The notes under the pieces: model-generated
Told to the model about the DNA's origin: nothing
Seen by the model: the letters and a program-made list of their open reading frames with translations, nothing else
Databases searched by the model: none
Made by a program: the position numbers and the translations under genes
Part shown: positions 32,437 to 41,149 of the stretch, piece by piece
How positions within the stretch are numbered: the stretch's first letter is position 1
Layout: each line of letters starts with the position of its first letter
Origin: an uncultured Clostridia bacterium
GTDB taxonomy: Bacteria; Bacillota; Clostridia; Christensenellales; Aristaeellaceae
NCBI GenBank assembly: GCA_934643825.1
Contig: CAKUCW010000013.1
Location: 1 to 58,915, forward strand
Direction: 5' to 3'
DNA length: 58,915 nucleotides

Positions 32437-34230
32437 TCAGTCCTTTTTCTGCGCCTCGATTCGCTCGGCGAGATCAGTCAGATACAGCCATCTCTCCTCG
32501 GCTTCATCAAGCGCTTTCTGCGTCTGTTCACGCTTTTGCGTCAATTCGGTGAGCTTCACAAAGTCACTGGCGTTCTTTTCGATTTCGCCGTCCAGCCGCT
32601 CCAGCTCGCCTTGCAGCTGTTCCATGCGTGCGTCGATGGTTTCGTAGTCCTTCTGCTCTTTATAGCTCATGCGCAGTTCGCGTTCCTTCGTTCTGCGCGG
32701 CATGACAGCGGACTTCTCCGCCTTCTCATCCTTTTCGCTTTCCTGATCCCGCTGCGCATCCAGATAATCGCTGAACGAGCAGACGTACTGCACCAGATGC
32801 GCGTCCTTTTCAAACGCAAACAGCCTTTGCGCAATGCGGTCGAGGAAATAGCGGTCATGCGAAACGACGATCACCGCGCCCTTGAACGTCGCCAGATAAT
32901 CCTCCAGAATTTCCAGCGTCGCAATATCCAAATCGTTGGTCGGTTCATCCAGCAGCAGCACGTTCGGCGATGCCATCAGCAGGCTTGCCAGATATAGACG
33001 CCTCTTTTCGCCGCCGGAAAGCCGCTCAACGGGCGTGTACTGCACATCGGACGGGAAAAGGAACTGCTCAAGCATCTGCGAGGCAGAAAAGCGTCCGTCC
33101 GGCGTTTCGACATATTCCGCGATATCGCGCATGAAGTCAATCAGGCGCATATGCGGATCGACCTTCGGAAACTCCTGCGTAAAGAAGCCGATTTTGACCG
33201 TTTCGCCAATGTTAATTGTTCCCTCATCCGGGGCAAGCTGTCCGGCAAGCATGCGCAGGAACGTCGTCTTGCCGCATCCGTTTTCGCCGACGACCGCCAT
33301 GCGTTCATCACGCAGAATCGTATAGGTGAAGTCGCGGAGAAGCCGCTTCCCGCCCATGGATTTTCCGACATTTTCGCATTCAATGATGCGCCGTCCCAGC
33401 CGCGAGCTGGTCGAGCCGAGCGCGAGCTTCTGTTCTTCCTGCGGGCCGGAGATGGCGCTCATCTCTTCAAAACGCTGGATTCTCGCCTTTTGCTTGGTGC
33501 TTCTCGCCTGCGCACCACGGCGTATCCATTCCAGCTCACGGCGCAGAATCGAGCTTCTCTTTCGCGCCGCGGCATTCTCCATATCCAGCCGCGCCGCCTT
33601 CTGCTCCAGATAATACGAAAAGTTGCCGTCGTGCAGATACAACTCGCCGCCGCTGATTTCCGCAATGCGGTTGCATACGCGATCCAGAAAATAACGGTCG
33701 TGCGTGACCATCATCAGCGCACCGCGATACTTGCTCAGCTTTTCCTCCAGCAGAGCGATGGTCTGCGCGTCAATATGGTTGGTCGGTTCATCCAGCAGCA
33801 GCAGATCGACCGGGCGGATCAGCGCCGCAGCAAGCGCAACGCGCTTCTTCTGACCGCCGGAGAGCGTTCGGACATCCGCGTCAAAATCGCTGATGCCGAA
33901 TTGGCTGAGCAGCGTTTTCGCCTCGTATTCGTCCGGTGCGCCCACGTCCTTCGGCGCGTCAAAAAGCACCTGCTCAACCGCCGTGCGCTCCACGCTGTAA
34001 TCCGGCATTTGCGGCAGAAAAGAGACCCTCAGTCCGTTTTTGCGCATGACCGTTCCGCTGTCCGGCTCCTCGAGACCGGCAAGGATTTTGAGCAGCGTCG
34101 ATTTGCCCGTTCCGTTGATGCCGACGACGCCGATTCGGTCATGTTCGCCGATATAGAGCGTCACATCGGTCAGCAGTTTTTTGAGCGTATAGGCTTTGGT
34201 AATATGTTCCGCAGATAAGATTGCCGCCAT
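32437..34230 (-). CDS. ABC-F family ATPase (Uup-like)
   Basis: A soluble ABC-F protein of 597 residues with two ATPase domains. Domain 1 (about 1-250) has GINGTGKST, LSGGQKKRVALAAALI and LLLDEPTNHID. Domain 2 (about 310-520) has GENGCGKTT, LSGGEKRRLYLASLL and LLLDEPTNDLD. The interdomain linker and a C-terminal coiled coil (about 535-597) suggest the Uup type, which acts on ribosomes. It has no membrane domain, so it is not a transporter. It follows the SpoVK-like gene by 9 nt and probably shares its transcript. Confidence 0.93.
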   Translation of the reverse strand: MAAILSAEHITKAYTLKKLLTDVTLYIGEHDRIGVVGINGTGKSTLLKILAGLEEPDSGTVMRKNGLRVSFLPQMPDYSVERTAVEQVLFDAPKDVGAPDEYEAKTLLSQFGISDFDADVRTLSGGQKKRVALAAALIRPVDLLLLDEPTNHIDAQTIALLEEKLSKYRGALMMVTHDRYFLDRVCNRIAEISGGELYLHDGNFSYYLEQKAARLDMENAAARKRSSILRRELEWIRRGAQARSTKQKARIQRFEEMSAISGPQEEQKLALGSTSSRLGRRIIECENVGKSMGGKRLLRDFTYTILRDERMAVVGENGCGKTTFLRMLAGQLAPDEGTINIGETVKIGFFTQEFPKVDPHMRLIDFMRDIAEYVETPDGRFSASQMLEQFLFPSDVQYTPVERLSGGEKRRLYLASLLMASPNVLLLDEPTNDLDIATLEILEDYLATFKGAVIVVSHDRYFLDRIAQRLFAFEKDAHLVQYVCSFSDYLDAQRDQESEKDEKAEKSAVMPRRTKERELRMSYKEQKDYETIDARMEQLQGELERLDGEIEKNASDFVKLTELTQKREQTQKALDEAEERWLYLTDLAERIEAQKKD

Positions 34231-34239
34231 TGGTTTTCC

Positions 34240-35748
34240 TCACTTATTGTTTTCTTCCGTCTGAAGCGCCAGCTGCTCGGCGTTTTCGCCGTCCGCGTGC
34301 TTCTGCTCGCTTTCGTCCGTCAGCGCCGCTTTTGCGTCCGCCTCGGTGATGGTGAGCAGCATATCCCGCGTGATTTCGCCCTCGCAGACCGCCAGTCGGT
34401 TTGCCTGTGCCTGCACCAGCTTCTCAAGCGTATTGCGCATGCCGCGTGCGTTGCCGAAATCCATGCGTTCGCTCAGCGTCATCCCCGTCAGCATGCCGCG
34501 CACAACCTGCTTGGCTTCGTCCGTAACCGCATACCCCTGCCGCTTGGCGTTCATCTCCAGAATCGCCATCAGCTCGTCATCCGTATAATCCGGGAAGTCA
34601 ATGTACTTGTTGAAGCGAGAAATCAAGCCGGGGTTGCTCGTCAGGAAATCATGCATTTCTTCCGTATAGCCCGCCACGATAACCACCAGATCATCGCGGT
34701 GATCCTCCATCAGCTTGACCAGCGTATCGATCGCTTCATGACCAAAGTCATTGTCCATGCCCTTGCGTGCCAGCGCGTATGCCTCGTCAATAAACAGGAT
34801 GCCACCCAACGCGCTGTTGACCACATCCGTTACCTTGCCTGCCGTCTGCCCGACAAAGCCCGCAACCAGACCGCTTCGGTCGGTTTCGATGAGCTGTCCT
34901 TTGCTCAGGAAGCCCAGCTTTTTGTAAATCTTGGCGACAAGACGCGCAACCGTCGTCTTGCCCGTGCCCGGATTGCCGGTAAAGACCATGTGGAAGCTCA
35001 TATCCATGACCTTGAGGTCATGCTCCTTGCGCATCGCACGAACCTTGATGAGGTTGATGAGCGAACGGACTTCCTTCTTGACGCTTTCAAGGCCAATCAG
35101 GCTGTCCAGCTGCTCCATTAGCGAATCGAGCGTTTCTTCCTTCTCGTCCGCCTTCTTTTCGTCCTTCGGTTTTTCCGCGGTTGTGTTGTTCTGCGCCGTG
35201 TTCTCTCCGAATACGTCGATGCGCCTTGTCGCCCCCTGTACGCCGCCATGACGACCGGCAGCCCGAGTCATCAAAAACGTCCGCAGTCCGCCCGCATACG
35301 AAGTGATAAAATTCAGCTCATTGCCGCTCATATCGCCGTCCACATCCGCCGCGGCATAGAGCATGCGGCTCACGCCATCGACAAACTGCTGGGCGGTCGC
35401 CGTGCCTTCCTTGTCGTCCATCGCCACGCAGCAGCGCAGGAGCAGCGGCGTTCCTTCCGCGAAGGAGCGATTCTTAAAGCCGATGTTGAGTGCCTGTGTT
35501 GCGCTCGCCTTGCCGATACCCAGAATATCCCGCTCGGGTATGCTGGCGATATAGGTCAGCATCGCCTCGGAGATTTCCCCCGTCGTCTGCGCCATCTTGA
35601 GGAGAAGCGCCTGCACATACATATCCAGAAAGAGCTTGATATCGCTCGAACCGACGCGCTGCCAGTTGCCGCTCGTCACCAGCTGATTGCACGCCTCATC
35701 CATCATCCGATAGGCGGCGCGACCCTTTGCCAACTGCTTTTCATCCAT
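34240..35748 (-). CDS. SpoVK/CbbX-type AAA ATPase
   Basis: A 502-residue protein. Residues about 30-175 form a helical domain with VDGDMSGNELNFI, reminiscent of TerB-like modules. A charged linker leads to a CbbX/SpoVK AAA domain (about 210-470) with FTGNPGTGKTTVARLV (Walker A), GGILFIDEAYALA (Walker B) and the arginine-finger region GNARGMRNTLEKLV. SpoVK is needed for spore maturation in Bacillus, but related ATPases remodel other targets, so the role here is not certain. ATG 35748 has AAGGG 8 nt upstream. It lies between a flippase and an ABC-F gene in one direction. Confidence 0.87.
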   Translation of the reverse strand: MDEKQLAKGRAAYRMMDEACNQLVTSGNWQRVGSSDIKLFLDMYVQALLLKMAQTTGEISEAMLTYIASIPERDILGIGKASATQALNIGFKNRSFAEGTPLLLRCCVAMDDKEGTATAQQFVDGVSRMLYAAADVDGDMSGNELNFITSYAGGLRTFLMTRAAGRHGGVQGATRRIDVFGENTAQNNTTAEKPKDEKKADEKEETLDSLMEQLDSLIGLESVKKEVRSLINLIKVRAMRKEHDLKVMDMSFHMVFTGNPGTGKTTVARLVAKIYKKLGFLSKGQLIETDRSGLVAGFVGQTAGKVTDVVNSALGGILFIDEAYALARKGMDNDFGHEAIDTLVKLMEDHRDDLVVIVAGYTEEMHDFLTSNPGLISRFNKYIDFPDYTDDELMAILEMNAKRQGYAVTDEAKQVVRGMLTGMTLSERMDFGNARGMRNTLEKLVQAQANRLAVCEGEITRDMLLTITEADAKAALTDESEQKHADGENAEQLALQTEENNK

Positions 35749-35794
35749 GGTAATTCCCTTTCCGGGGTGCTTCCCCCTGTGTATTTTGCAAGAA

Positions 35795-37093
35795 TCAGTT
35801 TGCTTTTCTGCCAAGTCTGCGGCGCACGGCACGCAGCTTGCCCATCATTTTTTCCTTTTCACTCGGGCTGAATACAAACACCGCGCTCAGCGGAATCTGA
35901 TACGTTTTCAGGTAATAGCCAAGGAACACAAAACCCGCCACCGCATAGGAAACGACCGACGCCATCGCCGCGCCCATCTTGCCCCACAGCGGAATCGTAA
36001 TCATGTTGCAGAGGATGTTAACGGCGACCGATGCGCTGAGCATGCCCAGATACGCGCCCTTTTTGCCCTGCGCCAGAAGCAGCGTACCGATGATTTTGAA
36101 ATAGCTCATCGGAATGATGCCCGCAATCAGCAGCACCGTCACCGGATATGCCGGCAGATATTCCGCGCCCGCGAGAATCCGAATCACCGGTCTGCCCAGC
36201 AGCAGGATGCCCACGATCATGACCAGCGTCAGATAGAAGTTGATCTTCATGCTCATCGTCACTTCTTCAATCGCGTCATCCTTTGCCGTGCGCGAGAAAA
36301 GCACCTCGCGGAAGGCATCCGGGATCAGCCAGCCGTATTCGGAAAGCGATACGCCCAGCGAATAGAAGCCGATTTCCGCGTCGGGAATATGATACATGTA
36401 GCCCATCATCAGCGTATCGACGCGGTAGTTGAGCGTCAGCATCAGCGTCGTAATCATCGACACAAAGCCGAACGGAACGATTTTCGCCGCGAATCGCAAA
36501 TCTGCCTTCAGCGGATTCGGGAATCGTTTCATCCGCATCAGCGCCATGACCACCGTGATGACGTCGCCGACGACGATGAGCGCCAGCGCGACGAGGATGG
36601 TTCTGTCCATCGTATAGAACGCGATGATGGTAATCAATGTGTTGGTGATGCGTGCGGTAAAGAAGATCGCGTTTTTGAATTTCACGTCTTCAACCATCAT
36701 CATGAAGCTCAGCTGATTGGCAAGCACCTGAATCGGCGCGAGCAGGCAGACCGCCGTCAGCTCAAACGAATGGAAGCAGACCGCGCCGATGACGCCGATG
36801 ACCGTATAAGCGATAAATTGCAGCAGAAAAATGCGCAGGAACTTATTGAGTACATCGGCTTCGCCCTGCCGCTTATAATAGGGATACGGCTGATACAGTC
36901 CGAAATTCGCCGTCACCGCGACGATGGAAAGCATGGACGAAATGCGCCCCAGCTGTCCTTTCAGTTCAGGCCCCAGAAAGCGGTTGGAGTAAAACGACGC
37001 AATCAAACCGATGAATACAGCCATGATCTTGGTGAAGATCGTAAACAGGTAATCGTTATCCGTCATCCGCCGGATGATACGCTTGACATTCAT
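35795..37093 (-). CDS. Wzx-type polysaccharide flippase
   Basis: A 432-residue member of the oligosaccharide flippase family with about 12-14 membrane helices, recognised from FTIFTKIMAVFIGLIASFYSNRFLGPELKGQLGRISS, LNYRVDTLMMGYM and LLLAQGKKGAYLGMLSASVAVNILCNM. It moves lipid-linked glycans across the membrane. ATG 37093 has AAAGGA 8 nt upstream. The CapD-type dehydratase at 15-17 kb may belong to the same surface-glycan pathway, but no glycan cluster surrounds this gene. Confidence 0.9.
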   Translation of the reverse strand: MNVKRIIRRMTDNDYLFTIFTKIMAVFIGLIASFYSNRFLGPELKGQLGRISSMLSIVAVTANFGLYQPYPYYKRQGEADVLNKFLRIFLLQFIAYTVIGVIGAVCFHSFELTAVCLLAPIQVLANQLSFMMMVEDVKFKNAIFFTARITNTLITIIAFYTMDRTILVALALIVVGDVITVVMALMRMKRFPNPLKADLRFAAKIVPFGFVSMITTLMLTLNYRVDTLMMGYMYHIPDAEIGFYSLGVSLSEYGWLIPDAFREVLFSRTAKDDAIEEVTMSMKINFYLTLVMIVGILLLGRPVIRILAGAEYLPAYPVTVLLIAGIIPMSYFKIIGTLLLAQGKKGAYLGMLSASVAVNILCNMITIPLWGKMGAAMASVVSYAVAGFVFLGYYLKTYQIPLSAVFVFSPSEKEKMMGKLRAVRRRLGRKAN

Positions 37094-37259
37094 GAGCGCA
37101 GTCCTTTCTGACAGTTTTATTTCCTGCCGCACGGAAGCCCCTTCCTCCCTGTCGGCATAAACACTCAAAGATAATTATACCGCGTATTCATCCCGTTTGC
37201 AATTTTTTCTTTTCGGGTTGATCGGCATTTGTGGCGATGCGCCGATTGCCAACTTTTTT

Positions 37260-37288
37260 CACCTCTCGCCGCGTCTGCGCATAGGTTA
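37260..37288 (+). promoter_or_regulatory. Sigma-K-type promoter
   Basis: CACC (37260-37263), 16 nt, CATAGGTTA (37280-37288). It matches the late mother-cell pattern (MACM, 16-17 nt, CATANNNTA) at every position. The start point would lie about 70 nt before the Cys-rich gene. Confidence 0.55.
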
Positions 37289-37367
37289 TCATGGAGCCAG
37301 CCCCCGCAGGCTTCCAAACAACATTCGGCGCATCATGCGCTTTTCATAGATATCGGAGGTGCCTGTC

Positions 37368-37844
37368 ATGTCATGCTGTTTCCATCATCATGATTGCTCA
37401 TGCAGACCCAACTGTCCCTATCCCGAGTGGATCCACCCGCTGTGCTGCAATCCGACCCACTATTGCTGCGCCGGATACGAAAACGGCCCGACGCTCGTGA
37501 TTCATAAAATCGTTCTGGAACCCTGTGGCAGCCAGAGCTGCACACCCAAGACGTTTACCCTGCGCATCACCGGCCCGAGCTACCCAAGCGGTGCGCTCTT
37601 CACCCTTCGTGCCGGGAGCTGTACCGAGCTGGATGAGCCGCTGGTCATCAGCGGTCTGACGCCGGGCAACTATACCATCGAGGAGATTTTCTCCACACCG
37701 AACGAATATATCACGACCATCACCGGCCCTGTCTGCGGCGGCAACATGGTTTCGCTCGTCGCCAACTGCCCGCCGACCGTGGTGACCATCGTCAACCGCA
37801 AGCGGCTTTGCGGCGTCTGCCCGCGGACGCATATGTGCTTCTGA
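37368..37844 (+). CDS. Cys/His-rich protein, candidate spore coat protein
   Basis: A 158-residue protein without a signal peptide. The N-terminus (about 1-40) is packed with Cys and His (SCCFHHHDCSC, NCPYPEWIHPLCC, YCCAGYENG). The middle (about 45-125) looks like a small beta-sandwich of the SpaA/prealbumin type (FTLRITGPSYPSGALFTLRAG, ISGLTPGNYTIEEI). The C-terminus has CGVCPRTHMCF. ATG 37368 has GGAGG 8 nt upstream; a GTG three codons earlier is too close. A sigma-K-type promoter and the absence of a secretion signal point to a coat or exosporium protein. The role is inference. Confidence 0.82.
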   Translation: MSCCFHHHDCSCRPNCPYPEWIHPLCCNPTHYCCAGYENGPTLVIHKIVLEPCGSQSCTPKTFTLRITGPSYPSGALFTLRAGSCTELDEPLVISGLTPGNYTIEEIFSTPNEYITTITGPVCGGNMVSLVANCPPTVVTIVNRKRLCGVCPRTHMCF

Positions 37845-37850
37845 CGATTT

Positions 37851-37892
37851 CAAAAGGCTATTCTCCCCGCAAGAGGCGAATAGCCTTTTTAA
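37851..37892 (+). terminator. Terminator of the Cys-rich gene
   Basis: AAAGGCTATTC / GAATAGCCTTT stem with a 12-nt loop, then TTTTT. Confidence 0.9.
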
Positions 37893-37893
37893 C

Positions 37894-38050
37894 GTAGTGA
37901 GCAAGACTTTGATGCGAGGTAAACTTCGGCGGAGGTGAAGGCGGGCTCAGCCCGTTTTTTAACGTATAGGTAATTGCAAAAATCGCCCGCGTGAGCAGGA
38001 CTTTGATGCATGGCGAACTTCGGCGGAGGTGAAGGCGGGCTCAGCCCGCT
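37894..38050 (-). repeat. Family-1 dispersed repeat, tandem pair
   Basis: On the minus strand the first unit (38050-37955) starts directly after the ypeB stop codon with GCGGGCTGAGCCCGC and runs to TATACGTTAAAAAA. The second, shorter unit is 37954 to about 37894. These are the cleanest copies and define the consensus. Confidence 0.85.
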
Positions 38051-39310
38051 TTATATCACGGTTTCACCCTGCGCCGTTTCAATGACCCGCAGAAGCTGCT
38101 CCATCTCGCCTGTTTCGGCACTGACAAATGCCCAATACCGTTCATTTCCCTCGGCGCACTCGAATCCCCAGCAAAGCGATTCGCCCGCTTCCGTCGGAAT
38201 CACACAAAGCCTTCGAGTGCGAATGGTCAGCTTGGCTGAAACCATGTCGCCCGCCTGTTTTGCGGTGATGCTCGGCTCTATATCCGTTCGAGTCGTATGG
38301 TTCGACAGATATTGCGAGCATTCCGCGCCGACCACCCTGCCGGTTTCCATGCTGACCTGCACCTTGACCTGATCGGGATAGAGCGTCACCCCGTCCTGCA
38401 CCGCCGCAAAGTTCGCCACCACCATGCCGTCGTACTGCTGAACAAAGCAGGGCTCCATCTGTCCAAAACCCACGTCGGCAAGATAAACCCGTGCATTTTG
38501 CAGGCACGTTTCCTGACTGTAACGCGCCGTAAACGCCGCCTGCTCAGGCATCATCCAGAGCAGGTGCCCGCCCTGCCCCGTAACCTGCACGGCAATCTTC
38601 CCGTCGGGCGTATCTGCCGTAAACCCGAATGCTTCAAACCGACCGCCACTGTCCGCCGCATCCGTCACCTGCGATGTGGTCACGCCCGCATACCTTGCCG
38701 CCGCCTCACGCGCCTGCTGACGGGTCAGGCGTTCGCCTGTCAAACCGAGCGTTTTTCCGTCCGTTCTGCCGTCAGAAAAAGGCCCGTCATAGATGAGCGA
38801 AGGATATTCGATGGCACTTTGCCCTTCATCGCCCAGCGGATCTGCCGCGTTCGCCGTCTGTCCCTGCGCCAGCTGTTCGCCCAGTGCACGACAGGTTCTG
38901 CGCATGCTTTCAATCTGCTTTTCGTCCGAACCGGATATCATCCCGCCGCCCGAAACCTGCGCCGCCAACGCGAGCGAATACTGTCCCATCTGCCCCGCAA
39001 ACTTCATGGCGCTGCCTGTCGTCCGTTCGCCCGCGTCCATATGCGCCAGACCGCTTTCCACGTGCTGAGCCAGCAGCGCCGTTTCTCCAAGCAGTTCGAC
39101 GCTCTGCCGTGCGCCCGACACGACGAGCAGCTTTGACAGGTTGACCTCAATATCCGCCATTGCCGCCACGATATCTGCCAGATCCCGCTGCTGATGCGCC
39201 ATGGCTTCGCGCTGCATGCTCACTTCCCTCAGGGCAAACGCTCCGCACGCGCCGACAGACGCCCCCAGCAAGACCGAAAGCACGCCGATAGCGATGATCT
39301 TGCGCTCCAT
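38051..39310 (-). CDS. ypeB: Germination protein YpeB
   Basis: A 419-residue membrane-anchored protein that stabilises SleB in the spore cortex and is degraded on germination. It has an N-terminal helix (about 5-27), a helical region with LLVVSGARQSVELLGE, the signature IEYPSLIYDGPFSD (about 168-181) and PepSY-like domains in the C-terminal half (TRQQAREAAARYAGVT, YPDQVKVQVSMETGRVVGAE). It follows sleB by 9 nt, the standard sleB-ypeB operon. The stop codon is directly followed by a family-1 repeat. Confidence 0.94.
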   Translation of the reverse strand: MERKIIAIGVLSVLLGASVGACGAFALREVSMQREAMAHQQRDLADIVAAMADIEVNLSKLLVVSGARQSVELLGETALLAQHVESGLAHMDAGERTTGSAMKFAGQMGQYSLALAAQVSGGGMISGSDEKQIESMRRTCRALGEQLAQGQTANAADPLGDEGQSAIEYPSLIYDGPFSDGRTDGKTLGLTGERLTRQQAREAAARYAGVTTSQVTDAADSGGRFEAFGFTADTPDGKIAVQVTGQGGHLLWMMPEQAAFTARYSQETCLQNARVYLADVGFGQMEPCFVQQYDGMVVANFAAVQDGVTLYPDQVKVQVSMETGRVVGAECSQYLSNHTTRTDIEPSITAKQAGDMVSAKLTIRTRRLCVIPTEAGESLCWGFECAEGNERYWAFVSAETGEMEQLLRVIETAQGETVI

Positions 39311-39319
39311 TCTCCCTCC

Positions 39320-39991
39320 CTACACGGCAAAGCTGTGTTCGCCGATGGTCAGCCGCACTTCACGCGACCAGATCCACGAGGATGTCGCCGTGGACGGGTT
39401 GTAGTAATACAAGCATCCGCCGGTCGGATCCCAGCCATTCATCGCGTCGCGTGCGGCGCGTCGGCTCTGCTCGCTCGGCGTCAGGTTGATTTGCCCGTCG
39501 CTGACCGCGTCAAACGCGCCGGATTGGTAGATCACGCCCGCCAGCGTATTGGGAAACCGGCTGCTCCTGACCCGGTTCAGCACAACCGCCCCGACCGCCA
39601 CCATGCCGACATAGGGTTCGCCGCGTGCCTCGCCATGAATGAGCTTCGCCAGCAGCTCGATATCCGACGCATAACTCGACGATGCGGAAGCCGACGCCGC
39701 AGCCGCTCTTGTCTGCGAAATCCCCATCGCGGCGAGGGTTGCCTGCCCCGCCACGCCGTCCGCCGTCAGCCCATTCTTTTTTTGAAAGCGAACGATTGCG
39801 TTATAGGTGCTTTGTCCGAAAACGCCGTCCACACTGCCGGAATAATATCCCCACTGCTTGAGCTTTTGCTGCACCTGACGAACCTCTTCGCCGCGCTGCC
39901 CCCAATACACCGCAGCCATGGCATCCGGCGACAGCGAAAACAGCATCAGCAGCCCCGCAAGCAATCCCGCGGCAAACCTTGTCTTTTTCAT
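39320..39991 (-). CDS. sleB: Spore cortex-lytic enzyme SleB
   Basis: A lytic transglycosylase that degrades cortex peptidoglycan during germination. The 223-residue protein has a signal peptide (about 1-25), a peptidoglycan-binding domain (about 28-90: GQRGEEVRQVQQKLKQWGYYSG, FQKKNGLTADGVAGQATLAAMG) and the SleB catalytic domain (about 110-222: LLAKLIHGEARGEPYVGMVAVGAVVLNRV with the catalytic Glu). ATG 39991 overlaps the stop of a small upstream gene (ATGA), with GGAGG 12 nt before it inside that gene, so the two are translationally coupled. Confidence 0.95.
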   Translation of the reverse strand: MKKTRFAAGLLAGLLMLFSLSPDAMAAVYWGQRGEEVRQVQQKLKQWGYYSGSVDGVFGQSTYNAIVRFQKKNGLTADGVAGQATLAAMGISQTRAAAASASASSSYASDIELLAKLIHGEARGEPYVGMVAVGAVVLNRVRSSRFPNTLAGVIYQSGAFDAVSDGQINLTPSEQSRRAARDAMNGWDPTGGCLYYYNPSTATSSWIWSREVRLTIGEHSFAV

Positions 39992-40194
39992 AATCGGCAA
40001 AGTCCTCCAAACAACATCCATCCTTCCGCCTTTTCCTGCGGGCAGGCATGTTCCGGGTCTTCCGTCCGGAATTCGGGCAGCAGCTGTGGAAAAATCAGGC
40101 TAAAAAAAGCAGGCTGCACCGCGCCTCCAAACGCCTTTGCGGGCAGAAGCAAAAGCAGCGCCGCCAGAATGAGCGCAATCAAAAAGCGATCCAT
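39988..40194 (-). CDS. Small membrane protein coupled to sleB
   Basis: A 68-residue frame with GGAGG 7 nt before the ATG. The N-terminus MDRFLIALILAALLLLLPAKA is a membrane segment or signal peptide. The rest is short, with LIFPQLLPEF, two cysteines and the C-terminus WMLFGGLCRL. Its stop overlaps the sleB start, so it is the first gene of the sleB-ypeB operon. I recognise no family. It could be a leader that sets sleB translation or a small germination component. Confidence 0.6.
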   Translation of the reverse strand: MDRFLIALILAALLLLLPAKAFGGAVQPAFFSLIFPQLLPEFRTEDPEHACPQEKAEGWMLFGGLCRL

Positions 40195-40247
40195 GTCCAT
40201 TCCTCCATTTCCGGATATAAGACAAGGATCGCCCAAAGGCTTTAAAA

Positions 40248-41135
40248 TTATTCTTCTTCGATGACAATGCCGTGTGCCGCCGTTTGCATCATTCGGCAGG
40301 TCGGATAAGCGGTCAAAAGCCGATCGGCAGCGCGGCGGCAGGCACCCGCGTGCATGTATACGCCGAACACCGCCGAGCCGCTGCCCGTCATCCGCGCCCC
40401 CAGCGCACCGGTATCTTCAATCGCACGAATGGCGCGGTCGATATCCGGACGCATCCTGCGGGAAACGGGTTCCAGCACATTGCCCAGCGCCTGACCGAGC
40501 GCACGCACGTCGCCCTCGGCGAGCGCCTTCTGCGCCGCCTCGTTGTCCGGTCTGTCCTCCGGCTTGATGCCTTCTTCGTGCAGCGCACCGAAAACATCGC
40601 GGGTCGAAAGCCCGCGGCAGGGCTGGAAGGCGACCAGATACAGCGGCTTCTTCATCTCCAGCCGCGTCAGCTTTTCGCCGATGCCCTGCGCCCGCTGAAG
40701 CCCGCCGCGAATACAGAACGGGACATCCGCGCCGATGGCCAAGCCGATTTTTTCCAGCTCATCCTCACCAAGCCCCAGTCCCCACAGGCGGTTCAGACCG
40801 ACGAGCGCCGCCGCCGCGTCGCTGCTTCCGCCGCCCATGCCTGCCGCAACGGGGATATACTTGCGCAGGGTGATATGCGCACCGCGTGTACAGCCCGTCG
40901 CGCTTTGCAGCGCCGCCGCCGCCCGCAGGACGAGGTTGTTCCCGTCCGCGGGAACAAATGCCCTTCCGTGCGTGCGGACAAACAGCGAAAGCTCCGGCGC
41001 CTCCTCGATGATCATCTGGTCGCAGAGGGTCACGGACTGCATCAGCATATCCAGATCATGATAGCCATTGGGCAGCGTGCCGACCACGTCAAGCGTCCAG
41101 TTGATTTTCGCACGCGCCTGTATCCTGAGCTTCAT
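40248..41135 (-). CDS. ispE: 4-diphosphocytidyl-2-C-methyl-D-erythritol kinase
   Basis: GHMP kinase of the non-mevalonate (MEP) isoprenoid pathway. The 295-residue protein has ARAKINWTLDVVGTLPNGYHDLDMLMQSV at the start, the ATP loop PVAAGMGGGSSDAAAALVGLN (about 93-113), GADVPFCIRGG and the C-terminal MTGSGSAVFGVY. AAAGGG precedes the ATG. It follows the aminopeptidase gene by 14 nt. Confidence 0.96.
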   Translation of the reverse strand: MKLRIQARAKINWTLDVVGTLPNGYHDLDMLMQSVTLCDQMIIEEAPELSLFVRTHGRAFVPADGNNLVLRAAAALQSATGCTRGAHITLRKYIPVAAGMGGGSSDAAAALVGLNRLWGLGLGEDELEKIGLAIGADVPFCIRGGLQRAQGIGEKLTRLEMKKPLYLVAFQPCRGLSTRDVFGALHEEGIKPEDRPDNEAAQKALAEGDVRALGQALGNVLEPVSRRMRPDIDRAIRAIEDTGALGARMTGSGSAVFGVYMHAGACRRAADRLLTAYPTCRMMQTAAHGIVIEEE

Positions 41136-41149
41136 CTCAACACCCTTTC

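Noticed and set aside
40195..40247. A sigma-G promoter before the sleB operon (GAATA at the ispE end)
   Set aside because: No CATNHTA-like -10 occurs at the right distance.
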